A stretch of 64,000 nucleotides of DNA. Origin: CBEUVQ01 sp965546615 (lineage in GTDB: Bacteria > Bacillota > Desulfotomaculia > Desulfotomaculales > Desulfohalotomaculaceae). The position numbers and the translations under genes are program-made. The first letter of the stretch is position 1. Every line of letters starts with the position of its first letter. The stretch is taken from positions 44,994 through 108,993 of the forward strand of contig CBEUVQ010000003.1 in NCBI GenBank assembly GCA_965546615.1. The letters are read 5' to 3'. Shown in pieces: positions 8,824 to 17,379 of this stretch. The notes beneath the pieces are model-generated. The model saw only the letters and a list, made by a program, of their open reading frames with translations. It was not told where the DNA came from and did not search any database.

Positions 8824-8855
8824 TTATACACATTATCCACAGGTTTATACCCACA
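8824..8855. promoter_or_regulatory. Cluster of DnaA boxes in an intergenic region
   Basis: TTATACACA (8824-8832) and TTATCCACA (8833-8841) both match the DnaA box consensus TTATNCACA and abut each other. A third, imperfect copy (TTATACCCACA) follows at 8845-8855, and TTACCCACA lies upstream at 8781-8789. The 328-bp gap between comF and the ankyrin gene contains no other recognisable feature. No dnaA, dnaN, recF or gyrase gene is nearby, so this is more likely a DnaA-binding regulatory or titration site than the origin. Confidence 0.65.
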
Positions 8856-9073
8856 GAACAGCATTTTTGAAAATTATTTTTCGACATTGCGGTGCGTGGG
8901 GAATTGTCGAAAGCCGAATTTTACAGAAAAAAAGCGAATGTGGTAAAGCAAGCGGGCGGATAAAGAAAATACATAGGCAGGCTTTTTGCTGACATGCAGG
9001 ATTAATCGCCCTGAAACGGCACATAATATGGGAAACAGTAACGTGTAATATATTCTGGACAAGGGTGATGCTG

Positions 9074-9883
9074 ATGAAAAAGCTGCTGATGTTTTTACTG
9101 GTTGTATTAATGATGTGCACTGCCTGCGGCCGCAGCCCGGAGGAAGCGAAAAAAGAGCTGGAAGCAAAAAAAATACCTGCCAACGAAGAGTCATTAAAGG
9201 AAAAAGTAGAAGAAGGTGATGCCGGGAGTGTCGAACTGCTGCTGGATGCCGGTTTGGATCCCAACACCGAAACAGATGACAGCGGTGACACCCTTTTGAT
9301 GGAGGCGGCGGATAAAGGACATACCGATACCGTAAAGATTTTGTTGGAAAAGGGAGCGAAGGTGGACGCCAAAGACGAATACGGTTGGTCGGCAGTGATG
9401 GAAGCTGCGGAAAAGGGCCATACTGACACGGTAAAGGCGCTTTTGGATAAAGGCGCTGATGCCAACGCTGCCAACAACGCCGGAGATACCGCGCTGATGT
9501 ATGCTGCCAGCCGCGGACATACCGAAACGGTAAAGGTGCTTTTAGATAAAGGAGCGGATGTTAATGCCAAAGAAAAGAAAAACGGCAGCACCGCTTTGAT
9601 GTGGGCGGCATCCCGGGGGCATACCGAAATTGTTAAACTGCTGCTGGATAAAAAAGCGGATGTAAATGCTGCGGACAATGAAGGGGAAACCGCACTGATG
9701 GATGCGGCGGAAGACGGACATGTTGAAACAATTAAATTACTGCTTGATCGCGGAGCGGATGTCAATGCCAAAAACAAAGAAGGAGAAACCGCACTGGATA
9801 TAGCGCTGGATGAGGAACAAACCGAAGCTGCCGATATCTTGAAAAATGCGGGCGGCAAATCCGGTGAATCCGGTGAGAATTAA
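9074..9883 (+). CDS. Ankyrin-repeat lipoprotein
   Basis: The protein begins with a lipoprotein-type signal peptide (KKLLMFLLVVLMMCTAC, with the likely lipidated cysteine before GRSP) and is therefore predicted to sit on the outer face of the membrane. From about residue 40 it contains six ankyrin repeats with the usual pattern G-x-T-x-L-M-x-A-A-x-x-G-H-x-x-x-V-K-x-L-L-x-K-G-A-D-x-x-A. Ankyrin repeats bind proteins; no enzymatic domain is present. The repeats are very alike (repeated GHT-V-LLDKGADVNA), suggesting recent internal duplication. ATG codons at 9068 and 9074 and a GTG at 9065 are alternative starts; 9074 has the best spacing from AAGGG. Function unknown. Confidence 0.8.
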   Translation: MKKLLMFLLVVLMMCTACGRSPEEAKKELEAKKIPANEESLKEKVEEGDAGSVELLLDAGLDPNTETDDSGDTLLMEAADKGHTDTVKILLEKGAKVDAKDEYGWSAVMEAAEKGHTDTVKALLDKGADANAANNAGDTALMYAASRGHTETVKVLLDKGADVNAKEKKNGSTALMWAASRGHTEIVKLLLDKKADVNAADNEGETALMDAAEDGHVETIKLLLDRGADVNAKNKEGETALDIALDEEQTEAADILKNAGGKSGESGEN

Positions 9884-9892
9884 ATTGGCAAC

Positions 9893-9930
9893 TTTAGGGC
9901 ACGGAACTTTTATGTGCCCTTTGTTTGTGT
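9893..9930 (+). terminator. Rho-independent terminator after the ankyrin lipoprotein gene
   Basis: AGGGCAC (9896-9902) and GTGCCCT (9914-9920) form a 7-bp stem with an 11-base loop, followed by TTGTTTGTGTT, ten bases after the stop codon. Confidence 0.75.
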
Positions 9931-10021
9931 TAATATATAGTTAACATTTTCCTTGGAAACACAGGGATTTGCAGTAAGCGTGGGGAATAGTATACTACAC
10001 TCTAGTAAAGGAGTTGGTAAA

Positions 10022-10552
10022 ATGAACGTTATCGTAAGAGGTAAAAACATTGATGTAACACCGGCACTAAAAGATTATGTTGAAAAGCGCATTGGTAAGC
10101 TGGAGAAATTTTTTGATGAATTTGGTGATGCTCAGGTCACACTGGTTGTTGAGGGTGACGACCACAAGGTAGAAGTGACAATACCGATAAAAATTAACGG
10201 CTTAATTTTAAGAGGTGAAGAAGCTACCGGGGATATGTACGCTTCTATTGACCTTGTGGTGGAGAAGCTGGAAAAACAAATTGAGAAACATAAAGGCCGC
10301 ATGATGGAAAAACGCATCCGGGGTATGGAGAAAGCCGCACCTGCCAATGACGCCCAAAAGGATGACGGCCCGCAGGTGGTAAAGACCAAACGGTTTGCCA
10401 TTAAGCCGATGTCGGTAGATGAAGCGGTGCTGCAGATGAACTTGCTGGGTCACAGCTTTTTCGTATTCTCTAATGCCGAAACCGAACAGGTAAATGTTGT
10501 TTACCAGCGCAAGGACGGCAATTACGGTTTAATTGAACCTGACTTTGAATAA
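10022..10552 (+). CDS. hpf: Long-form ribosome hibernation promoting factor
   Basis: This 176-residue cytoplasmic protein has the two-domain layout of long HPF. The N-terminal domain (VIVRGKNIDVTPALKDYVEKRIGKLEKFF, residues 2-100; shown in the sequence as a continuous match) binds the 30S subunit. The C-terminal domain (VKTKRFAIKPMSVDEA, from about residue 118) dimerises and drives 100S ribosome formation in stationary phase. The ATG at 10022 follows AAAGGAGTTGG; the earlier in-frame ATG at 9953 has no ribosome site. A hairpin terminator separates it from secA, a common gene neighbour in Firmicutes. Confidence 0.95.
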   Translation: MNVIVRGKNIDVTPALKDYVEKRIGKLEKFFDEFGDAQVTLVVEGDDHKVEVTIPIKINGLILRGEEATGDMYASIDLVVEKLEKQIEKHKGRMMEKRIRGMEKAAPANDAQKDDGPQVVKTKRFAIKPMSVDEAVLQMNLLGHSFFVFSNAETEQVNVVYQRKDGNYGLIEPDFE

Positions 10553-10613
10553 ATTGCTGCGCCTTGCAACTTTTATACCAATGGTGATAAAATAAAGTGA
10601 TATTTTTTATCAG

Positions 10614-10641
10614 GAGGAACCTTAAACAGGTTCCTCTATTT
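10614..10641 (+). terminator. Terminator between hpf and secA
   Basis: GAGGAACCT (10614-10622) and AGGTTCCTC (10628-10636) form a perfect 9-bp stem with a TAAAC loop, followed by TATTT. It lies 62 bases after the hpf stop and just before the secA ribosome site. Confidence 0.75.
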
Positions 10642-10659
10642 AATGCGAGGTGAAAACCA

Positions 10660-13305
10660 TTGCTGAAGTTTTTAAAGAACCTGCTGGATGATAACGCCCG
10701 GGAGATAAAGAGATTAGAACGGATTGTTGAGGACATTAACAGTTTTGAACCGAAGATTGAATCTCTCTCTGATGCCGACTTGAAGGGCAAAACAGCGGAA
10801 TTTAAAAAACGCTTGGAAGCGGGAGAAACGCTTGATGACATTATGCCGGAAGCCTTTGCGGTAGTGCGTGAAGCCGCTAAACGGGTGCTGGGCATGCGCC
10901 ATTATGATGTGCAAATGCTGGGCGGTATTGTGCTGCACCAAGGGCGCATTGCCGAGATGAAAACCGGTGAAGGTAAAACGCTGGTAGCGACGCTGCCGGT
11001 TTATTTAAACGCGCTGAGCGGTAAAGGAGTGCACGTAGTTACCGTTAACGAATACCTGGCCCGCCGCGACAGTGAATGGATGGGGCAGATTTACCGCTAC
11101 CTTGGTTTGTCAGTTGGTTTGATTGTACACGGCTTAGAGTGGGAAGAGCGCCGGCAGGCGTATCACTGCGATATTACTTACGGAACCAACAATGAATTTG
11201 GCTTTGACTACCTGCGGGATAATATGGCGATGCATCCCAACCAATTGGTGCAGCGGGAGCTTAATTACGCCATTGTGGACGAAGTGGACAGTATTTTGAT
11301 TGATGAAGCGCGTACGCCGCTGATTATCTCCGGTCAGGCGGATAAGCCCACCCAGCTTTATTACACCATGGCAAGAATTGTGCCCCAACTGAAAAAAGAC
11401 GAAGATTACACTGTCGATGAAAAAGCTCATTCCGCAGTGCTTACCGAAGAGGGGATTGCCAAGGCGGAACGCCTTTTAGGGATAAACAACCTTTATGCTG
11501 ATGAGAATACCGAAATCAACCATTACCTGCAGCAGGCATTAAAAGCGCAGGCGCTGATGAAGCGCGACCGTGATTATGTGGTTAAAGACGGTGAAGTGGT
11601 GATTGTTGACGAATTTACCGGCCGGTTGATGTTCGGCCGCCGCTACAGCGACGGTCTGCATCAGGCAATTGAAGCAAAAGAAGGCGTAAAAATTGAGCGC
11701 GAATCGCAAACGCTGGCGACCATCACTTTCCAAAACTACTTCCGGATGTACAATAAACTTTCCGGAATGACCGGTACTGCTTTGACTGAGGAAGAGGAAT
11801 TTCGCAATATTTACGGCTTGGATGTAGTGCCGATTCCTACCAATAAACCGCTGATCCGCAATGACATGACCGATGTGGTTTACAAAACCGTCAATGCTAA
11901 GTTTGAAGCGGTAGTGGAAGAAATTGTTCAGCGTCATGCCAAAGGTCAGCCGGTGCTGGTTGGCACGGTATCAATTGAAAAATCAGAGATTCTATCCGGC
12001 ATGCTGAAAAAGCGCGGTGTGCCGCATCAAGTGCTGAATGCTAAAAATCACGAAAAAGAGGCGGAAATTGTTGCCCAAGCCGGCCGCCTGGGAGCGGTAA
12101 CCATTGCTACCAATATGGCCGGCCGCGGTACTGATATTGTGCTGGGCGGCAACCCTGAATTTATGGCGCAGGCGGAAATGCGCAGGCAAAATGCTGACAT
12201 GGACCAGGCGGAGATGGAACAGCATCCGCAGTACCGGGAGCTGGTGAAAAAGTTTAAAGAGCAGACCGAAGCAGAACGCCAAAAGGTGATGGCGGCAGGC
12301 GGTTTGCATATTATCGGCACTGAGCGTCACGAAAGCAGGCGGATTGACAACCAGCTGCGCGGTCGTGCCGGCCGTCAGGGTGATCCCGGTTCCAGCCAGT
12401 TTTATGTTTCGCTGGAAGATGATTTAATGCGCCTTTTCGGCTCGGACAATATTGCCGGCCTGATGGAGCGCCTGGGTTTAGAAGAAGATGTGCCGATTGA
12501 AAATAAGCTGGTTACCAAATCCATTGAGAATGCTCAAAAACGGGTGGAAGCCCGCAACTTCAGCATTCGTAAGCATGTGCTGCAGTACGACGATGTGATG
12601 AATCAGCAGCGGGAAATCATCTACTCTCAGCGCCGCCGGGTGCTTTTGGGCGAAAATATGAAAGAAAACGTAAAAGAGATGATTGCCAGCACAGTAAGAG
12701 AAGCGGTAAACACTTACTGCCCGGAAGGGGTTTACCCTGAAGAGTGGGACCGCGAAGGACTGTTAAAGCACGCCGAGCAGCTTTTCCTGCCCAACCATGA
12801 TATTCAGGTCAGCGATATTGCCGACCCCGATATCGAGCGGGATGAACTGGTTGATTTGCTGCTGGAAAAGAGTTATCTGGCTTATGAAAAGCGGGAAGAA
12901 GAAATTGGATCGGAAATGCTGCGCGAAATTGAACGCATGGTAATTCTGCGGGTGGTAGATCAAAAATGGATGGATCACCTTGATGCCATGGATCAGCTGC
13001 GCGAAGGTATCGGCCTTAGAGGTTACGGTCAAAAAGACCCGGTTGTGGAATATAAAATTGAAGGGTATGAAATGTTCCAAAACATGATCTCTGCCATCCA
13101 GGAAGATGTGGTGCGCTACATTTTCCGAGTGGATGTTGCCGCCCCGCAGCAGCAGCAACAGCGGCGCAATGTGGTAGAAAACAAATACCAAGAGGAAGGT
13201 CCGAAAAAGCCGATCAGGCGGGAACAAAAAGTAGGACGCAACGATCCATGCCCCTGCGGCAGCGGCAAGAAGTATAAAAAATGCTGCGGCAGAGATGAGA
13301 AGTAA
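10660..13305 (+). CDS. secA: Preprotein translocase ATPase SecA
   Basis: This 881-residue ATPase drives secreted proteins through the SecYEG channel. Visible motifs include MKTGEGKTL (Walker A), IVDEVDSILIDEA (DEAD-like Walker B), TNMAGRGTDI and QLRGRAGRQGDPG in the second RecA domain, and a C-terminal zinc-binding SEC-C motif (CPCGSGKKYKKCC), which binds SecB or ribosomes. The length is typical. The start is TTG at 10660, eight bases after GCGAGGTG. It stands just upstream of prfB, as in Bacillus and most Firmicutes. Confidence 0.98.
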   Translation: MLKFLKNLLDDNAREIKRLERIVEDINSFEPKIESLSDADLKGKTAEFKKRLEAGETLDDIMPEAFAVVREAAKRVLGMRHYDVQMLGGIVLHQGRIAEMKTGEGKTLVATLPVYLNALSGKGVHVVTVNEYLARRDSEWMGQIYRYLGLSVGLIVHGLEWEERRQAYHCDITYGTNNEFGFDYLRDNMAMHPNQLVQRELNYAIVDEVDSILIDEARTPLIISGQADKPTQLYYTMARIVPQLKKDEDYTVDEKAHSAVLTEEGIAKAERLLGINNLYADENTEINHYLQQALKAQALMKRDRDYVVKDGEVVIVDEFTGRLMFGRRYSDGLHQAIEAKEGVKIERESQTLATITFQNYFRMYNKLSGMTGTALTEEEEFRNIYGLDVVPIPTNKPLIRNDMTDVVYKTVNAKFEAVVEEIVQRHAKGQPVLVGTVSIEKSEILSGMLKKRGVPHQVLNAKNHEKEAEIVAQAGRLGAVTIATNMAGRGTDIVLGGNPEFMAQAEMRRQNADMDQAEMEQHPQYRELVKKFKEQTEAERQKVMAAGGLHIIGTERHESRRIDNQLRGRAGRQGDPGSSQFYVSLEDDLMRLFGSDNIAGLMERLGLEEDVPIENKLVTKSIENAQKRVEARNFSIRKHVLQYDDVMNQQREIIYSQRRRVLLGENMKENVKEMIASTVREAVNTYCPEGVYPEEWDREGLLKHAEQLFLPNHDIQVSDIADPDIERDELVDLLLEKSYLAYEKREEEIGSEMLREIERMVILRVVDQKWMDHLDAMDQLREGIGLRGYGQKDPVVEYKIEGYEMFQNMISAIQEDVVRYIFRVDVAAPQQQQQRRNVVENKYQEEGPKKPIRREQKVGRNDPCPCGSGKKYKKCCGRDEK

Positions 13306-13324
13306 ATAAGGGAGTGAATCAGTA

Positions 13325-14432
13325 ATGTTGCCGGATTTAAAAAGAGATGCAGCTGAGCTGGAGAAACGCATTGCAGATTTGAGGGTTTCTCTTTGACATC
13401 GAGAATAAAAAGAACGAAATTGCCAAACTTGAGCAGGAGATGCTGCAGCCCAATTTTTGGGATGATCAAAAAAGGGCGCATCAAGTAAATCAAAAGATAG
13501 CTCATTATCAAGGGATTATTGAGGATTTTATCAACCTGCGGCAGTCGCTGGAAGACCTTCTTGTGCTGGTGGAGTTAGCAGAAGAGGAGCAGGACGAAAG
13601 CGCCGTTAAGGATGCCGAAAGAGAATGCCGCGATTTGCTGAAAGCGCTGGAAGATATGGAACTGCAGGTGCTGTTATCCGGTAAGTATGACCGAGGTGGT
13701 GCTATTATCTCGCTGCACGCCGGTGCCGGTGGAACGGAAGCGCAGGACTGGGTGGAAATGCTTGTGCGCATGTACAACCGCTGGGCGGAGGATCACAAAT
13801 ACAAAGTGACTATTTTAGATATGCTGCCCGGCGATGAGGCGGGAATTAAAAGCGCGACTTTAGAAATCAGCGGGCCGAATGCTTTCGGCTACCTGCGCTC
13901 GGAAAAAGGTGTACACCGTCTGGTGCGCATTTCACCTTTTGACACCGCGGGCAGAAGGCACACTTCTTTTGCGTCGGTAGATGTGCTGCCGGAGGCGGAA
14001 GAAGATATCGATATAGAAGTTAAAGAAGAGGAATTAAAAATTGACACCTACCGTTCCGGTGGGGCGGGCGGGCAGCACGTGAATAAAACCGACTCCGCTG
14101 TGCGCATTACTCACCTGCCGACCGGTATTGTTGTTGCCTGTCAAAATGAACGCTCGCAGCTTTCCAACCGCCATACCGCAATGAAGATGCTGAAGGCAAA
14201 GCTGTTGGATTTGGAACTGCAGAAGCGGGAGCAGGAACTGGCTTCGCTTCGCGGCGATCAGCAGGAAATTGCTTGGGGCAGCCAAATCCGTTCGTATGTT
14301 TTTCATCCCTACAAATTGGTGAAGGACCATCGTACCAACACAGAAGTAGGCAACGTTGATGCGGTGATGGACGGGGATATCGATGTGTTTATCAAAGCGT
14401 ATTTGAAATACAAAGCGGTGAATAATCTTTAA
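13325..14432 (+). CDS. prfB: Peptide chain release factor 2, with +1 programmed frameshift
   Basis: RF2 recognises UAA and UGA stop codons and releases the finished peptide. The gene is read as 13325-13393 joined to 13395-14432. The first frame runs 23 codons (MLPDLKRDAAELEKR...) to CTT followed by TGA at 13394-13396, and the second frame resumes at GAC (13395), giving one continuous protein. The protein contains the GGQ hydrolysis motif (SGGAGGQHVNKTDSA) and the region for stop recognition (SPFDTAGRRHTSF). The frameshift is autoregulatory: low RF2 slows termination at the internal TGA and favours shifting. It is not a pseudogene. A hairpin follows the stop. Confidence 0.97.
13382..13397 (+). 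promoter_or_regulatory. prfB: prfB +1 recoding site
   Basis: The site reads AGGGTTTCTCTTTGAC: a Shine-Dalgarno-like AGGG, then the slippery CTT codon, the in-frame TGA stop and the shifted GAC codon. This matches the well-known E. coli and Bacillus prfB recoding sequence (AGGGGGTATCTTTGAC), though with a shorter G-run and the same three-base distance logic. Confidence 0.95.
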
Positions 14433-14437
14433 TTTTT

Positions 14438-14470
14438 AGGGCTCAACCTGTTGAGCCCTGCAATTATTTT
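14438..14470 (+). terminator. Hairpin terminator after prfB
   Basis: AGGGCTCAA (14438-14446) and TTGAGCCCT (14451-14459) form a perfect 9-bp stem with a CCTG loop; an interrupted T-run (ATTATTTTT) follows. Located six bases after the prfB stop. Confidence 0.7.
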
Positions 14471-14546
14471 TCATGCCGGAAGGAATTTGTAATTTAGACA
14501 CAGAATTTGGGAATTATAGCCGTAGGCGGTTTTCGGGGTGATTTAT

Positions 14547-15392
14547 GTGCTGAAACAGTTAAGTAACTATGTGGGAGTGCTGATCGGGGTAATTATTACC
14601 GCTCTGGGTTTGGATTTGTTTTTAGTCCCCAATAAAATTGCTGCCGGCGGCTTTAGCGGTATTGCCACCATTATTCACTACGTGTTTCACTTCCCGGTGG
14701 GCATGACAATGCTGGCGATGGATGTGCCGCTGTTTATTATTGCCGTTATCAGGCTGGGTTGGAGTTTTGCGCTACGCTCGCTGTTTGGTTCGTTAACGCT
14801 GGCGCTGTCTGTTGACATCTTGGCGCATTATATTTCCGTTCCTACTCACAACCTGCTTTTAGCCAGTATTTACGGCGGTGTGCTGAGCGGTTTGGGTTTG
14901 GGTTTGGTATTTAGAAACAAAGGCAGCACCGGCGGTACTGATATGCTGGCGGCGATTTTGCGTTCGTTTACCAATATGAATATTGGCCAACTGCTGTTCT
15001 TAATTGATTCCGCGGTGGTGGTTGCTGCAGGTATTGTCTTTAATTCTTGGGAACTGGCGATGTATGCACTGATTACTATTTTTATCACCGCTTGGGTGAT
15101 TGACATGGTGCAGGAAGGTTTTTCTTACGCCAAAGGCTTTATCATTATTACCGACGAACCGCAATCAGTGGCTGATATCATTATGAAAGAACTGGACCGC
15201 GGCGCTACCGCCTGGAATGCCCGTGGTATGTACACCGGGGATGATCGACAGGTGCTGCTATCGGTGGTGCAGCGCAGTGAAGTTACCAAATTAAAGGAAA
15301 TCATTCATCAAGCTGACCCCAAGGCTTTTGTGATATTATGCGATGTGCATGAGGTGCTTGGTGAAGGATTTAAAAAAATGGCTGTAAAATAA
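14547..15392 (+). CDS. YitT family membrane protein (DUF161 plus DUF2179)
   Basis: This 281-residue protein has five or six transmembrane helices (residues 10-200) with the YitT signatures LFLVPNKIAAGGFSGIATI and NKGSTGGTDMLAA, followed by a soluble DUF2179 domain (YAKGFIIITDEPQSVADII, then RGATAWNARGMYT and VLLSVVQRSEV). Members are integral membrane proteins of unproven function, suspected transporters or channels whose C-terminal domain may bind a ligand. The GTG at 14547 follows GGGGTGA with five-base spacing; a GTG at 14538 overlaps the ribosome site. It is followed at 32 bases by a transketolase gene. Confidence 0.85.
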   Translation: MLKQLSNYVGVLIGVIITALGLDLFLVPNKIAAGGFSGIATIIHYVFHFPVGMTMLAMDVPLFIIAVIRLGWSFALRSLFGSLTLALSVDILAHYISVPTHNLLLASIYGGVLSGLGLGLVFRNKGSTGGTDMLAAILRSFTNMNIGQLLFLIDSAVVVAAGIVFNSWELAMYALITIFITAWVIDMVQEGFSYAKGFIIITDEPQSVADIIMKELDRGATAWNARGMYTGDDRQVLLSVVQRSEVTKLKEIIHQADPKAFVILCDVHEVLGEGFKKMAVK

Positions 15393-15424
15393 TCGAAGAT
15401 AAAACATTGGAGGGAGAAGATTTA

Positions 15425-16243
15425 ATGAGTGAAGAAAGACTGCAGCGGCTGCAGGCCCAGGCAAAAGTAATTCGCCGGGACATAGTAAGTATGCTGGGTA
15501 AAGCCGGTTCCGGCCACCCCGGCGGCTCACTTTCGGCAGCGGACATTGTTACCGCGTTGTATTTTGAGGTGATGAACATTAATCCCAAAGACCCTGAATG
15601 GCCGGATCGCGACCGGTTTGTGCTCAGCAAAGGCCATGCCGCGCCGGTGCTTTATGCTGCGCTGGCGGAGCGCGGTTACTTTGACCGTGCCGAGCTGGAT
15701 ACACTGCGCAAACTGGGCAGCAAACTGCAGGGACATCCCGATATGAAAAAGCTCCCCGGTGTGGAGATGTCTACCGGCTCGCTTGGTCAGGGAATGTCTG
15801 CCGCCTGCGGTATGGCGATGGCCGGCAAGGTGGATAAAAAGGACTACCGGGTGTATGTATTGGTTGGCGACGGTGAAATTCAAGAAGGGCAAATTTGGGA
15901 AGCGGCGATGGCTGCAGCTCACTATAAACTGGACAACCTGACGGTGTTTTTAGACCACAATAAAATGCAGATTGACGGCCGCATTGAAGACGTAATGTCG
16001 CCTGAACCGGTAGAGGACAAGTGGCGGGCTTTTGGCTGGCATGTGATCACAATTGACGGCCATGACATGGGACAGATTTTAAAGGCAGTGGAAGAAGCCA
16101 AGCAGACCAAAAGAAAGCCGACGGTAATCGTTGCCCAAACCGTTAAGGGCAAAGGCGTATCTTTTATGGAAAATCAAGTTGGCTGGCACGGTAAAGCGCC
16201 AAGCGCAGAGGAAGTGGAAAAGGCGCTGAGCGAACTGGAATGA
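15425..16243 (+). CDS. Transketolase, N-terminal (thiamine-diphosphate) subunit
   Basis: This is the first half of a split transketolase, 272 residues, cytoplasmic. It carries the TPP-binding domain: SGHPGGSLSAADI near the N-terminus, the GDGEIQEGQIWEA motif and the downstream NxM (DHNKMQIDG) of the GDG...N Mg-TPP site. Together with the second subunit encoded at 16420 it moves two-carbon ketol units between sugar phosphates in the non-oxidative pentose phosphate pathway. The ATG at 15425 follows GGAGGGAGA; an in-frame TTG at 15407 lies inside that site. Split transketolases are common in Clostridia. Confidence 0.93.
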   Translation: MSEERLQRLQAQAKVIRRDIVSMLGKAGSGHPGGSLSAADIVTALYFEVMNINPKDPEWPDRDRFVLSKGHAAPVLYAALAERGYFDRAELDTLRKLGSKLQGHPDMKKLPGVEMSTGSLGQGMSAACGMAMAGKVDKKDYRVYVLVGDGEIQEGQIWEAAMAAAHYKLDNLTVFLDHNKMQIDGRIEDVMSPEPVEDKWRAFGWHVITIDGHDMGQILKAVEEAKQTKRKPTVIVAQTVKGKGVSFMENQVGWHGKAPSAEEVEKALSELE

Positions 16244-16364
16244 TTACCGCACATAGGATAGATGCACAAGCAGGCCGGGGGTGTTTTCCGTGCCGCTCTT
16301 TCGGCGAAGTGCAGACCCTCTGTGTCAATATGTTTACAACTTTTATGGGATATTAAAAAATAAG

Positions 16365-16383
16365 AGAACGACGTCGTCGTTCT
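16365..16383. repeat. Intergenic palindromic repeat of the GAACGACG type, copy 2
   Basis: AGAACGACG and CGTCGTTCT form a perfect 9-bp palindrome around one T in the 176-bp gap between the two transketolase subunit genes. It matches the arms of the repeats at 2711 and 24052. The rest of this gap (16244-16364) shows no recognisable gene or RNA. Confidence 0.65.
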
Positions 16384-16419
16384 GCTATTGCCAGAAATCT
16401 AAATATTGGGGGATTTGCT

Positions 16420-17373
16420 GTGGACAATAAGAAAATTGCTACCCGTGAGGCTTACGGTAAAACACTGTTGGCTATCGGCAGAGAAAACGAGAATGTTGTG
16501 GTGCTGGATGCAGATTTATCGAAGTCAACCAAAACTTATGATTTCAGCAGGCATTATCCGGAGCGGTTTTTTAACATGGGCATTGCCGAAGCAAACATGA
16601 TGGCAACTGCTGCCGGATTTGCCGCTGCCGGGAAAATACCGTTCTGCAGCACTTTCGCGGTATTTGCAACCGGGCGGGCTTATGATCAAGTGCGCAACAG
16701 CATTGCCTACCCGCGTTTAAACGTAAAAATTGCCGCCACTCATGCCGGAGTTACTGTCGGTGAGGACGGCGGCTCGCATCAATCTGTTGAGGATCTCGCC
16801 ATTATGCGGGCGCTGCCCGGCTTTACCATTTTTGTTCCGGCAGATGCGGTGGAAACCGAGGCCTGTATTCGCGCAGCTTGCGAAATTGACGGTCCGGTAT
16901 ATATACGCTTAGGGCGTTCCGGTGTGCCGGTTATTCACGATAAGGATAACTTTAAGTTTACCCCCGGAGAAGCTGTGCAGCTGCGGGACGGTGATGCTGC
17001 CACCATCATTGCCACCGGTATTATGGTCGGCGAAGCATTGAAAGCGGCAGATATGATGGCGCGCGAGGGGATTAATGTACGGGTGTTGGATGTACATACC
17101 GTTAAACCGCTGGACATTGCGGCGGTGGTTGATGCTGCCCGGCACACCGGTGCGATAGTTACCGCTGAGGAACACAGTATTATCGGCGGTTTGGGCAGTG
17201 CGGTGGCAGAAACTTTATCGGAACACTGCCCGGTGCCGTTAAAGAGAGTGGGCGTGCGCGATACGTTTGGTGAATCAGGTAAGCCTGCCGAGCTGTTGGA
17301 GCATTTCGGCCTTACCGCAGCCCACATTATGGAAGCGGTAAGCAAAGTAATCGAAAAGAAATCGGCCAAGTAA
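16420..17373 (+). CDS. Transketolase, C-terminal (pyrimidine-binding) subunit
   Basis: This 317-residue protein is the second half of the split transketolase, holding the pyrimidine-binding domain (ADLSKSTKTYDF, RFFNMGIAEANMMATAAGFA with the catalytic glutamate in GIAEAN, and THAGVTVGEDGGSHQ) and the C-terminal regulatory domain (TVKPLDIAAV, EEHSIIGGLGSAVAE). The start is GTG at 16420 after GGGGGA. A palindromic repeat separates it from the first subunit, unlike the usual tight coupling, but the two presumably form one heterotetramer. Confidence 0.93.
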   Translation: MDNKKIATREAYGKTLLAIGRENENVVVLDADLSKSTKTYDFSRHYPERFFNMGIAEANMMATAAGFAAAGKIPFCSTFAVFATGRAYDQVRNSIAYPRLNVKIAATHAGVTVGEDGGSHQSVEDLAIMRALPGFTIFVPADAVETEACIRAACEIDGPVYIRLGRSGVPVIHDKDNFKFTPGEAVQLRDGDAATIIATGIMVGEALKAADMMAREGINVRVLDVHTVKPLDIAAVVDAARHTGAIVTAEEHSIIGGLGSAVAETLSEHCPVPLKRVGVRDTFGESGKPAELLEHFGLTAAHIMEAVSKVIEKKSAK

Positions 17374-17379
17374 ACGCGT

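Noticed and set aside
8746..9073. Chromosomal replication origin
   Set aside because: DnaA boxes are few and no dnaA, dnaN, recF, gyrB, rpmH or AT-rich unwinding tract typical of Firmicutes oriC is present.
13394..13396. In-frame TGA as a selenocysteine codon or a pseudogene stop
   Set aside because: The context is the classical prfB recoding site; no SECIS-like hairpin follows and the +1 frame continues as RF2.
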